Positions 26,964 to 35,872 of a stretch of DNA of 64,000 nt are shown in pieces. The notes beneath the pieces were generated by a model. That model ran no database searches. It was not told where the DNA came from and worked only from the letters and a program-made list of their open reading frames with translations. The translations under genes and the position numbers were made by a program. Positions within the stretch are counted from its first letter, which is position 1, and every line of letters begins with the position of its first letter. Source of the stretch: Roseiarcus sp963770275 (GTDB taxonomy: Bacteria; Pseudomonadota; Alphaproteobacteria; Rhizobiales; Beijerinckiaceae); NCBI GenBank assembly GCA_963770275.1, contig CAVYPD010000005.1:1-64000 (forward strand), given 5' to 3'.

Positions 26964-28245
26964 CTAGACCGCCTTGATCGCTTCGCGCCCGGCATAGCGG
27001 GCCTGATCGCCGAGCTCCTCCTCGATCCGGATCAGCTGGTTGTATTTCGCCAGACGATCCGATCTGGAGAGCGAGCCGGTCTTGATCTGTCCGCAATTGG
27101 TCGCGACCGCGAGGTCGGCGATGGTCGAATCCTCGGTCTCGCCCGACCGATGCGACATCACGGCGGTGTAACCCGCCCGCTGCGCCATATCGACGGCGGC
27201 CAGCGTCTCGCTGAGCGAGCCGATCTGGTTGACCTTGATGAGGATCGAATTCCCGACCCCCTCTTTGATCCCGCGGTCGAGGATCTCGACGTTGGTGACA
27301 AAGATGTCGTCGCCGACGAGCTGGCATTTTCCGCCGATCTTGTCGGTGAGCAGCTTCCAGCCTGCCCAGTCCTGCTCGGCCATGCCGTCCTCGATCGACA
27401 GGATCGGATAGGCGCCTTGAAGCTTGGCGAGATACTCGACCTGTTCCTCGACCGAGCGCGTCTTGCCTTCGCCCTCGTAGACATATTTCCCGTCCTTGAA
27501 GAACTCGGACGCCGCGCAATCGAGCCCGAGCACCATGTCGTCGCCAGGTTTGAAGCCCGCCGCTTCGACCGCCTTGAGGCAGAAATCGAGCGCCGCCTCG
27601 GCTGACGGCAGGTTTGGCGCAAAGCCGCCTTCGTCGCCGACATTGGTGTTGTGTCCGGCCTTCTTCAGCGCGGCCTTAAGCGCGTGAAACGTCTCCGCGC
27701 CCCAGCGCACCGCCTCGGCAAACGACGGGCGCGCCGACAGGAAGGATCATGAACTCCTGAAAGTCGATCGGATTGTCGGCGTGCGCGCCGCCATTGACGA
27801 TATTCATCATGGGCGTCGGCAAAACTCTCGCCATGGCGCCGCCGACGTAACGGTAAAGCGTCAGGCCCGAAGCTTCCGCCGCCGCCTTGGCGACCGCAAG
27901 CGAGACGCCGAGAACGGCGTTCGCGCCGAGCCTCGACTTGTTGTTCGTGCCGTCGAGCGCGATCAGGGTCTCGTCGATCTTCAGCTGATCTTCGGCCTCG
28001 AGGCCGGAGACGGCGTCGAAAATGTCGCGATTGACCGCCTCGACAGCTTTCAAAACGCCCTTGCCGCCGAAGCGTCGTTTGTCGCCGTCGCGCAGTTCGA
28101 CCGCTTCGCGCGTGCCGGTCGAAGCGCCTGAGGGAACGGCGGCTCGTCCCATCGAGCCGTCTTCGAGCACGACATCCACTTCGACCGTAGGATTGCCGCG
28201 GCTATCGAGGATTTCGCGGCCGACGACGTTCACGATCGCAGTCAT
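26964..28245 (-). CDS. eno: Enolase (one frame break)
   Basis: Converts 2-phosphoglycerate to phosphoenolpyruvate. ATG 28243-28245 starts MTAIVNVVGREILDSRGNPT. First part: PSGASTGTREAVELRDGD, KSRLGANAVLGVSLA, NGGAHADNPIDFQEFMI. Near 27735 one base is off and the frame resumes VRWGAETFHALKAALKKAGH, then GDEGGFAPNLPSAEAALD, SIEDGMAEQDW, VMSHRSGETEDSTIADLAVA and QIKTGSLSRSDRLAKYNQL. About 427 residues, the usual size, with all metal ligands and the catalytic Lys region present. A single indel explains the break. Confidence 0.96.
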
Positions 28246-29078
28246 TTTGACTCCAGAGCTGCAGGCATTGGCCTGGGTCTTACGGCATCCACGTAACCGA
28301 TGAAAGACGGACCGCAGGCCGCGGAATGGTCGAATGCGCAGCACTTTTGCATTCGCCGGTGCACATTTGACCAAATTGAACAAAGCTACGAAAAATATGC
28401 ATGGCAGGGGCGCTTAGCCACGTGACATAGCCAAAAAATTGGACTAGCAATGATGCGCTAAAAGGAGGCCGCTGCCAAAAGGTTTGGCGCCGGACGCCGT
28501 AGGGTCTGTGGGAGGACAAAAGCGTTCGACAGTCTTAATTGCCGCTATCATTGCGGAAGGGATAGTAAAGAATATCCGAGATTGTAAAACGCACTACGTG
28601 AATGAAAAAGGGGCGGGCCGCCGGAAGAGCGGGCCGCCCCTTTATCTTTGGCAGTGACGTTTTTACTTGCTTGGCGGAAGCAACGGCGTGGCGTTGCTAG
28701 ACCCGTCCTCCGGTCAGATCGCGTTTGGCCCGAAGTGGCGTAGGCGAATAGCGAAGCGAGAACTGCGTTTGGAAACAGGGAGAAAAACTTCTCTTTTTTA
28801 GAATTTTGGGCAATACTCAGGAGCATGGTGAAAACCGCAACCCCTTTTGTAACCGACACGATGAGCATCCGCCGAGGGCATCGACGAAAAGCGCGAAGAA
28901 CAACGAGGACCAATTTCTCGGAAATTAGCGATCCTGCGAAATGGACTTTATTTCGCGTCCTGCGGGCTCGCGAACGCTTTCGAGCATTCGGACTGGAGTT
29001 TCCGATGGCCAGATCGCACGAGCCTTAGAAAGAGGAACTCCGAAAAAGTTGCGCAAAAGCGCACCTAAGCCGTTGAAA
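28246..29078. other. Gene-poor stretch between eno and tgt
   Basis: About 830 bases, AT-richer than its flanks, with no gene I can support. Contents: the probable eno promoter just above 28245, and a strong hairpin at 28605-28644. A 67-residue plus-strand frame at 28825-29028 (MVKTATPFVTDTMSIRRG) is very basic and has AGGAG only one base from its ATG, so it is doubtful. A 121-residue minus-strand frame across 28548-28913 runs through the hairpin and is rejected. Confidence 0.5.
28605..28644 (-). terminator. Rho-independent terminator-like hairpin downstream of tgt
   Basis: AAAGGGGCGGGCCGC, a 7-base loop, then GCGGGCCGCCCCTTT form a long GC stem with one mispair. On the minus strand TTTTTCATTC follows. 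It is 435 bp beyond the tgt stop, so it may close the queA-tgt transcript or a small unrecognised transcript in between. Confidence 0.7.
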
Positions 29079-30265
29079 TCATTGTCCCGCGTAACATTGT
29101 GCGCGACGCCAAAGTCGCAGCTGGATCAGCCTCAGCCTCCGTTCCGCCTCGCCCTCCGCCCAATGGGTTCGCGTCTCGGCGATATAGGCGTCCAGTCGGC
29201 CGTCGTGGATCGCGAGCCGGGCGCCCGACATCAGATCCTGGTAATAGGCAAGGTTGATTTCAGTCAGGCCCATCATCGCGAGAATCTCGCCGGATTTCGT
29301 GAGATGGCGCCAATAGGCGCGGGAATAGTCGCGCGCCATCGGCGACGAGGACATGCGGATCGATCGGGCGAGGATCGTCGGCGAAGCGCGCATTGCGCAG
29401 ATTGAGACGGCCCCGACGGGTGAACACCAGCCCATGTCGTCCAGCGCGCGTCGGCATCACGCAGTCGCACATGTCGACGCCGCGCCTGATCGCCTGAAGC
29501 AGATCGTCAGGCGTTCCGACGCCCATCAGATAGCGCGGCTTGTCGAAGGGCAGATGCGGGACCACGACGTCGAGCGTGTCGAGCATCGCCGCCTGCGGCT
29601 CGCCGACCGCCAATCCCCCGATTGAATAGCCGTGAAAGTCCATCTCGACGAGCGCCTGGGCGCTGAACAGGCGAAGGTCTTTTTCCGTGCCCCCCTGGAC
29701 GATGCCGAAGATCGCCCGGCCCGGCTGTTGGCCGAAGGCGTTCTTCGAACGCTCGGCCCAACGGAGGGACAGGCGCATCGCTCGATCGGTCTCCTCGTAG
29801 GAGCACGGCAGTCGCACGCACTCGTCGAGCTGCATCTGGATGTCCGAACCGAGAAGGCGCTGCACCTCCATCGAACGTTCGGGCGTCAGCTCGTGGCGCG
29901 ATCCATCGATATGCGACTGGAAGGTCACGCCGTGCTCGCTGAGCTTGCGCAGCTTGGCGAGGCTCATCACCTGAAAGCCGCCGGAATCCGTGAGGATGGG
30001 ATGGGGCCAGTTCATGAATTTGTGGAGGTCCTCCGAGCGCCGCGATCCGCTCGGCCCCCGGCGCCAGCATCAAGTGATAGGTGTTGGAGAGCACGATGTC
30101 GTAGCCGAGCGCTCTCACCGCATTCGGGTGCATGGCCTTGACGGTCGCCGCGGTGCCGACCGGCATGAAGGCTGGCGTGCGGATCATGCCGCGCGGGGTC
30201 GAGATCGCGCCGGTCCGCGCTCGGCCGTCCGTGGCGTGGACGGCGAAGGAAAATTCGTCGCTCAC
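29079..30265 (-). CDS. tgt: Queuine/preQ1 tRNA-guanine transglycosylase (two frame breaks)
   Basis: Exchanges guanine 34 of GUN tRNAs for preQ1. ATG 30263-30265 overlaps the queA stop (ATGA). First frame: RTGAISTPRGMIRTPAFMPV, VLSNTYHLMLAPGAERI. Second frame from about 30050: MNWPHPILTDSGGFQVMSLA with the catalytic Asp, then QMQLDECVRLPCSYEETDRA, IFGIVQGGTEKDLR, GYSIGGLAVGEPQAAM, YLMGVGTPDDLLQAIRRGVD and MCDCVMPTRAGRHG. Third frame from about 29350: ARDYSRAYWRHLTKSGEILA to 29079. The second break falls on the C-terminal zinc Cys cluster, so those residues cannot be checked. Two indels would restore a normal enzyme of about 390 residues. Confidence 0.95.
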
Positions 30266-31369
30266 AGGCGCTCGTCGCTCGCGCCTGTCTGCCTCACGCG
30301 GGTCAAGAGGCAGGCGTCGCCGTACGAATAAAACCGATATCCGGCTTGAGCGGCGTGCACATAAGCCGCCTGCATCGTCTCAAGTCCGCTGAAGGCCGCG
30401 ACGAGCATGAACAAAGTCGATCGCGGCAGATGAAAGTTGGTCATGAGCGCGTCGACGCAGCGAAACTCGTAACCTGGTGTGATGAAAATATCCGTCTCGC
30501 CTGAAAATGGCCGAAGCCGGCCGTTCTCATCGGCGGCGCTTTCGAGCACGCGTGCGGACGTCGTGCCGACACAGACGATCCGGCCGCCAGCTTCCCGCAC
30601 AGCGTTCAGCGCTTCGGCTGTGGCTGCGCTGATCGAACCCCATTCGGAATGCATCTTGTGGTCGCGCGTATCCTCGACCCTGACCGGCGCGAAAGTCCCG
30701 GCGCCGACATGCAACGTGACCTTGTGCAGCCCGACGCCGCGCGCCGTGAGGCGAGCGACCAGCGCGGGGGTAAAGTGCAGTCCCGCCGTCGGCGCCGCGA
30801 CCGCGCCAGGCGTGGCGGCGAACATCGTCTGGTAGTCCGCTGGGTCGCTGGGCGACAACGCGCGCCGCGAGGCGATGTAAGGGGGCAGGGGAGGGGCGCC
30901 AAGGCGTTCAATCGCCTCGTCCAGCGCCGCGCCGGTGAACTCAAAGCGCAGCAGAACCTCGCCCGCTTCGCCTTTGTCCTCCACTTCCGCGTCGAGCGCT
31001 GCGAGAAGGCAGGCCATGCTCTCACTCGCCTCGCCAAAACGGATGCGCTCGCCGACTTTGAGTCTCTTGGCGGGCCGCGCGAGCGCCCACCAGCGGCAAT
31101 CATCGACGCGCTCGATCAGGGTCGCTTCGATCGAGGCGGCCGCCTCGCCTCTGACCCGGACGCCCTCGAGCCGCGCCGCGAATGACTCGGGTGTCGTTGA
31201 CGACCAGCGCATCGCGGGGAGTGAGAAAGTCCGGCAGGTCGCGCACGTGCGCGTCCGTCAGATCGCCGTGTGGGCCGACAACCAGCATCCGTGCGCTGTC
31301 CCGCGGATTCGCCGGAGCCAGCGCGATGCTTTCGGGGTCGAGAACAAAATCGAAGGCGTCGACGCGCAT
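30262..31369 (-). CDS. queA: S-adenosylmethionine:tRNA ribosyltransferase-isomerase (one frame break)
   Basis: Adds the cyclopentene epoxide precursor from SAM to preQ1-tRNA (queuosine pathway). Start MRVDAFDFVLDPESIALAPA at 31369. The first frame has PRDSARMLVV and FLTPRDALVVNDTRVI. It shifts near 31190 to FAARLEGVRVRGEAAASIEA, then LPPYIASRRALSPSDPADYQ, MFAATPGAVAAPTAGLHFTP, VGLHKVTLHVGAGTFAPVRV, MHSEWGSIS and MTNFHLPRSTLFMLVAAFSG. About 368 residues. The stop overlaps the tgt start by 4 bases, so both are translated from one mRNA. Confidence 0.95.
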
Positions 31370-31492
31370 TGCGGTCATCGCCATCCTGTCGAGGCTGTCA
31401 ATCTGCGGCGCGGCGACCGCAGCCAGGGCTGTGACCCTGAGCCAGCGCCCTGGTTGTCCCGTTCATCCTGAGCCGCAAGCGTCGCTATGATC

Positions 31493-31948
31493 TCAGCTCA
31501 AGCTGGCCTTGATGATCTTGTCGGGATCGCGGACGGGCTCGCCGCGCTTGATCTTATCGACGTTCTCCATGCCCGAAACCACCTTGCCCCAGACGGTATA
31601 TTGGCGGTTGAGAAAGGCCGCGTCGCCGAAGCAGATGAAGAACTGCGAATTGGCCGAATCCGGACTAGAGGAGCGGGCCATCGAAACGGTTCCGCGCACA
31701 TGCGGCTCCGCGTTGAACTCGGCCTTGAGGTCCGGATATTTCGACCCCCCCGTCCCGGTTCCCTTGGGGCAACCGGTCTGCGCCATGAATCCGTCGATCA
31801 CGCGGTGGAAGACAATGCCGTCGTAGAACCCTTCGGAGACCAGGCGCTTGATGTGCGCGACATGGCCTGGCGCAAGCGCCGGGTTCATTTGGATCACAAC
31901 CGGGCCCTTGCTCGTCTCGAGCGTTAGCGTATCGCCTGCGCTGCTCAT
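31493..31948 (-). CDS. ppiB: Cytoplasmic peptidyl-prolyl cis-trans isomerase (cyclophilin)
   Basis: 151 residues, no signal peptide. Cyclophilin signatures: KGPVVIQMNPALAPGHVAHI, FYDGIVFHRVIDGFMAQTGC (catalytic Arg in FHRVI), GTGTGG, SMARSSSPDSANSQFFICFG and YTVWGKVVSGMENVDKIKRG. It lies 14 bp downstream of the periplasmic cyclophilin gene and upstream of queA, the standard rhizobial order. Confidence 0.95.
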   Translation of the reverse strand: MSSAGDTLTLETSKGPVVIQMNPALAPGHVAHIKRLVSEGFYDGIVFHRVIDGFMAQTGCPKGTGTGGSKYPDLKAEFNAEPHVRGTVSMARSSSPDSANSQFFICFGDAAFLNRQYTVWGKVVSGMENVDKIKRGEPVRDPDKIIKASLS

Positions 31949-31962
31949 CTCGTTGCTCCTAC

Positions 31963-32511
31963 TTATTTCGCGCTAGACGCCATGCGCATGGTGACGATCT
32001 TGTCCGGATTCGTGACCGCGCCATTGTTGTCCTGGGTTCCGGCCTTGATCTTGTCGACGACGTCCATGCCCGAGGTGACCTCGCCGAACGCCGTATATTT
32101 GCCGTCGAGGAATCCCGCGTCGGCGGTCGTTATGAAAAACTGCGAATTGGCGGAGTTCGGATCCTCCGCGCGCGCCATACCGAGGACGCCCCGGGTGAAA
32201 TGGGTCTGGTTGAACTCGGCCGGCACGTCGGGAAGGGTGGAACCGCCCGAGCCTGTTCCTGTCGGATCGCCCGTCTGCGCCATGAACCCCGGAATGACGC
32301 GATGGAACGTCAGCCCGTCGTAGAACTTCTGCTTCACCAGCGTCTTGATCTGCGCGACGTGCTTAGGCGCCCAGTCCGGGTGAAGCTTGATCGTGACCTT
32401 GCCATGCTTCGTCGTGAGAACAACGGTGTTGTCGGAATCTTCGGCCGCCCAGGCGGCCGAAGCGGCCAGAAGAGGAAGCCAGAGCGCGGCGCGTCGGCTG
32501 CAAGCGAACAT
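31963..32511 (-). CDS. Periplasmic peptidyl-prolyl cis-trans isomerase (cyclophilin)
   Basis: 182 residues from ATG 32509-32511 (MFACSRRAALWLPLLAASAA), with GAAGGG upstream; the open frame continues upstream but only this start gives a signal peptide, cut near AWA. The mature domain is a full cyclophilin: KHGKVTIKLHPDWAPKHVAQ, FYDGLTFHRVIPGFMAQTGD, GTGSGG, LGMARAEDPNSANSQFFITT, YTAFGEVTSGMDVVDKIKAG. It assists folding in the periplasm. Directly upstream of ppiB. Confidence 0.93.
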   Translation of the reverse strand: MFACSRRAALWLPLLAASAAWAAEDSDNTVVLTTKHGKVTIKLHPDWAPKHVAQIKTLVKQKFYDGLTFHRVIPGFMAQTGDPTGTGSGGSTLPDVPAEFNQTHFTRGVLGMARAEDPNSANSQFFITTADAGFLDGKYTAFGEVTSGMDVVDKIKAGTQDNNGAVTNPDKIVTMRMASSAK

Positions 32512-32702
32512 GAACGGACCCTTCGAAGAGCGGCTGCCAGGTTGCGGCGGGCGGCTTGATAGCAGGTTAAAGAGGCATTGCAACCCGCGGCGCTTCCGGC
32601 CGCCGCGACCGCAGGCAGGTTGAGGAAATTTCGCGCTTTCCCAGTTCGCGGGCCTGATAGTATACATCGTTTCGCGGTCGACGCCTCGGAACTTCAAGCG
32701 AT

Positions 32703-33119
32703 ATGTCCAACACCTGTCTCGCCCTGGTTGCCTTTGCCGCGCTTCTCGGCTCCACAGCGCCGGGTTTGGCAGCCGGGCCAGTGACGCGTCAATGCGATTA
32801 CCGGGGTGAGGGCAAGCTCGGGCCGCTCGTTGTCGCCTATGACGCATCCGCTCACCTGGTTCGGGTGACCTCGGCCGACGGCCGGCTCTGGCTCTACCAG
32901 AATGGGGCGATCGGCCGCCTCGGCCCCGCGATCGCCGCGGCTGACGATCCAGGCCCGGTCCAGCAATTCGTCATCGAGCGGGCCGGCCAGGTGGAGGTTG
33001 GTTTCCGCTGGCCTGACGACGGCACGACCGGGCATCTCGCCCACTTTGATGCGGCGGCGTTCAAGGATCCGGCGAAGCGCTGCCTCTGGCGCTCGCTTTG
33101 GGACTTCGCGATGGGCTGA
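32703..33119 (+). CDS. Small secreted protein of unknown function
   Basis: 138 residues. Signal peptide residues 1-23 (LALVAFAALLGSTAPGLAAG). The mature part opens VTRQCDYRGEGKLGPLVVAY and closes FKDPAKRCLWRSLWDFAMG, with one Cys near each end that could form a disulfide. The internal pattern looks all-beta (DASAHLVRVTSADGRLWLY). It is divergent from the periplasmic cyclophilin. No family recognised. Confidence 0.7.
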   Translation: MSNTCLALVAFAALLGSTAPGLAAGPVTRQCDYRGEGKLGPLVVAYDASAHLVRVTSADGRLWLYQNGAIGRLGPAIAAADDPGPVQQFVIERAGQVEVGFRWPDDGTTGHLAHFDAAAFKDPAKRCLWRSLWDFAMG

Positions 33120-33148
33120 AAAGGCCGGCCGACGCGGCCAGCCACTCC

Positions 33149-33943
33149 TCACATGCCTCCGATCGGCTGCGGCGAGGGGTCGCGGTAGTAAGTGTTGAGG
33201 ATCGAAAGCCGCGGCTTCTCGACTGGAACTGAGATCGCCTCCCGCCCGTGCCAGCTCGACCTCAAGAGCGAATAAGCCGGATGGATGACGACGAAGGCGT
33301 AGCCGGAGTTCGGCAGGAAAGGCACGGTCTTGTCCTTCACGAGCCCGTAGGATTTCCAGGCGAAGACGCCCATCGGGGAAATCTTATAGATGGCCGTGCC
33401 CAGCTCGCGCTGGGAGTCGTCCGAGGGCAGGTAGATCTGCATGGTCAAGACCTTCCTGCGGGTGTCGGGATGAGGCTTGATCGCATAGCCGTTGAGGTCG
33501 GTGTAAAGGACCGGCCGTGGATGCATCGGCACCGGCCAGTTCTCGCCGCTTCTCCTGGAGCGAATGCGGAAGCCTTCGTCCAGCTTTTCCCTCAACGCAG
33601 ACGCGACTTCGGTCGACGTCAGCACCCGCCGGACGATGCTCCATAGCTCGCGGCTTTCCTCCGACCCAGGATCGCTGCGCTCGTCGTAGAGCGCATATTC
33701 CCGCCGCGTTCCGTCTCCATTCAGTCCGGCAAAGCGGTCGACGTCGGGGAAACGCCGCAACAGGCGGGCGTAAAAGTCGCTGGAGAAGAAGTCGCGAAAC
33801 CGAATCAGCGGATAGGGCTTGCGAAACGCCTCGGCATTGAGGATCGAGTTGGTCGCGCATTCGAGCGCCCGACGGAACTCATCGTTCGCCGCGTCGTTTC
33901 GGTAAGAGTCAGCTTTTTCGCTGGCCTCGGCCACACCCATCAT
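33149..33943 (-). CDS. 2-oxoglutarate/Fe(II)-dependent oxygenase-like protein
   Basis: 264 residues, intact. The middle carries YAIKPHPDTRRKVLTMQIYL, matching the His-x-Asp iron motif with the following strand of the double-stranded beta-helix. LLRSSWHGREAISVPVEKPR supplies the distal His and the Arg that would hold 2-oxoglutarate. The opening half (RKPYPLIRFRDFFSSDFYAR) resembles the N-terminus of prolyl-4-hydroxylase-like proteins associated with glycan or sulfate modification. Fold and cofactor are inferred from motifs; substrate unknown. Transcribed alone, convergent with the small secreted gene. Confidence 0.65.
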   Translation of the reverse strand: MMGVAEASEKADSYRNDAANDEFRRALECATNSILNAEAFRKPYPLIRFRDFFSSDFYARLLRRFPDVDRFAGLNGDGTRREYALYDERSDPGSEESRELWSIVRRVLTSTEVASALREKLDEGFRIRSRRSGENWPVPMHPRPVLYTDLNGYAIKPHPDTRRKVLTMQIYLPSDDSQRELGTAIYKISPMGVFAWKSYGLVKDKTVPFLPNSGYAFVVIHPAYSLLRSSWHGREAISVPVEKPRLSILNTYYRDPSPQPIGGM

Positions 33944-34115
33944 GTCTTACCTCAATCGCGATCTCGATCGACCAGCACCATTATAAACCGGCGGCGGAGT
34001 AAGCCCAAGTTTTCCAGAACTCAAATCCGCCCCTCGCGGCAGGTCCGCTTGACACAGGCTCCAGGCTCGTCGCAAGCAGCCGCCCTTGGCCTCACGGCCA
34101 ATATTTAGCGGAGTG

Positions 34116-34983
34116 ATGATCCTCTCGAAACCCCTGCGTTACCGCCTGGAATATATCGTATTCCGGGCAGCTCAGGCGGCCGCGACTTCGTTGCCGCTCG
34201 AAGCTGTGTCGTGGAGTTCGGGCCTGGCCTGGCGGCTTATCGCGCCTCGTCTGCACCGACAGGAACGCGCGCTTCGGAATCTCGGCGCTGGCCTATCCCG
34301 AGCTTTCGGAGGCCGAGCGCAGGCGGATTGCCGGAGCCATGTGGGAGAACCTCGGCCGAACGTTCGGCGAATCGTTCAATCTCAGGACGATCGTCGCCGA
34401 GAAGCGCATCCGCTTCGAGCCAATGGAGCAGCTCGAGGAGATGATGCGCGGAGGCCCGTGCGTCGTCTGCGGCATGCATTTCGGCAACTGGGAGATCGTC
34501 GCCTACGCGAGCAAGCTCATGGGCGTCCCGTTCAGCGGCGTCTATCAACGCCTCAGCAATCCGCTCGTCGACGAGGAGAGCCGCAAACTGCGAGCCTTCC
34601 TCTACGATGGCGGTCTTTTGCCGAAGACTCCGGTGACCGCGCGCTCGCTGATGAAAGCCGCGAAGAGCGGCGGTTATCCGGCGTTCCTGGCCGACCTCCG
34701 CGACGACAATGGCGCAGTCGTGCCGTTCTTCGGACGCCCCGCGCTCGCGACCGTGTTTCCCGCTTTGCTCGCCCGCAGGACGGGGCTGCCGCTCTACGCC
34801 GGCGCCGCCTATCGGGAGCCCAACGTGCGCTTCGTGATCCGGGGCGCGCGGATCGAGATCCCCCACACCGACGACCCCGCCGCCGACGCGGTCGCGGGCA
34901 CGGCGGCGCTGCACGCGCAGTTCGAAGCCTTCATCCGGCAGGCGCCGGAACAATGGATGTGGGCGCATAGGAAGTGGGTTTAG
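34116..34983 (+). CDS. LpxL/HtrB-type lysophospholipid (lipid A) acyltransferase (one frame break)
   Basis: Start ATG 34116 (MILSKPLRYRLEYIVFRAAQ). The first frame gives the N-terminal membrane-associated helix (LPLEAVSWSSGLAWRLIAPR, LHRQERALRNL). Near 34275 it shifts to YPELSEAERRRIAGAMWENL, then CVVCGMHFGNWEIVAYASKL with the HX4E acyltransferase motif (H...E), SGVYQRLSNPLVDEE, GYPAFLADLRDDNG, ATVFPALLARRTGLPLYAGA and the closing QAPEQWMWAHRKWV. About 289 residues, family-typical. It transfers acyl chains to lipid A or related lipids at the inner membrane. Single indel. Confidence 0.88.
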
Positions 34984-35088
34984 ACTGAACCCGGCGCGCC
35001 GCCCTACGGACCAAATCAGCCCCAGTTTTGCCTGATTTCGACCTCATTCTCCAAGCCAATCCAAGCAAATCCAAATAAAATGGCTTGT

Positions 35089-35139
35089 ATTTCCTTGGAT
35101 TCCTTTGGCCGAATCGGGGTTTTTCAATGGGTTACAGCG
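35089..35139 (+). repeat. 51-base dispersed repeat, copy 2
   Basis: Runs from ATTTCCTTGGATTCC to CAATGGGTTACAGCG and is the opposite-strand partner of 21293-21343. It is again flanked by AATCCAA direct units (35059-35076 and 35140-35146). No gene overlaps it. Confidence 0.75.
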
Positions 35140-35521
35140 AATCCAAGTAAAAGATCTCTTTTCCTTGGTCGGCGCTGTCGCGGCCACTCTCAATTGGGGC
35201 GGCATTATGTCCACCCAATCCGAGCATCATAGCGTGGATTCCGCTTTTCAAAAAGCAAATGTTTAAAAACATTTCCCGACCCTCCCGACCTTCCATCGGC
35301 GCGCCGACCGCAGCGACCGCACACGCGTTTCATCCCCCGATCGTTTCGCGCGCTTGACGCGGGGGCGACCGAGTGGGGACGAGAGCCATTCCGGTCCCGC
35401 TGACTGCGACGTTGACGGAGTCGGGAACCCATGCGGCATGCGTGCAGGAGGGCGCGCTCCAGTCTTGCGATGTTGAGTTGTCCCACGGCGCCAGGCCGTC
35501 ACGCCTTCGCCGGCAGAATGC

Positions 35522-35625
35522 TTCCAGCGCCTGAATAGTCGCTAATACAACTGTATTCGCGCGCTTTTTGGCTGAACTCACCCTTCCATGGCGCGTTCGC
35601 TTTTGAGCCGTCCGGGTCGGCGCAG
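35522..35625. repeat. About 105-base diverged repeat, copy A
   Basis: Begins TTCCAGCGCCTGAATAG, passes GCTAATACAACTGTATTC, and ends GAGCCGTCCGGGTCGGCG. It aligns with 46399-46515 in the same orientation with short gaps and scattered changes (GCTGATACAATTCTATTC, GAGCTGTCCCGGTCGGCG). Neither copy encodes a clear protein. Confidence 0.6.
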
Positions 35626-35872
35626 CGCAGCACTTGTGGCGAGACCGCGCGAACAGCCGTAAGTCGCCGAAGGCTCGCGCCCAGTTTAGCGTCAAACTCA
35701 ATCAGTTTGACCGGTTTCGACGTTAGCGGCCATCGCAGGTTGCGGAGACTTCTGGCACTTCGTTTTGGCAATCGTGGCGCTTGCGGTCGGCAGGGTGACC
35801 CCGACGTACCGGTCGAGGTTCGACTGGCGTGTGCCGTCCTCGAGAATCGACCAAGGTTCGCCATCCGGTCGA

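Larger units (their letters stand above)
34984..35872. other. Gene-free stretch with two dispersed repeats
   Basis: About 890 bases. It holds the second copy of the 51-base repeat (35089-35139) and one copy of a roughly 105-base repeat (35522-35625) whose partner is at 46399-46515. Minus-strand frames across 35330-35864 have poor amino-acid composition for this genome, no ribosome sites and no recognised family. A decayed gene under the 105-base repeat is possible. Confidence 0.5.

Noticed and set aside
28548..28913. 121-residue minus-strand ORF
   Set aside because: Runs through a strong terminator hairpin and has no recognised domain.
35330..35864. Minus-strand ORFs of 121-123 residues
   Set aside because: No ribosome site and Arg/Ser-rich composition; better explained as intergenic DNA with a repeat.
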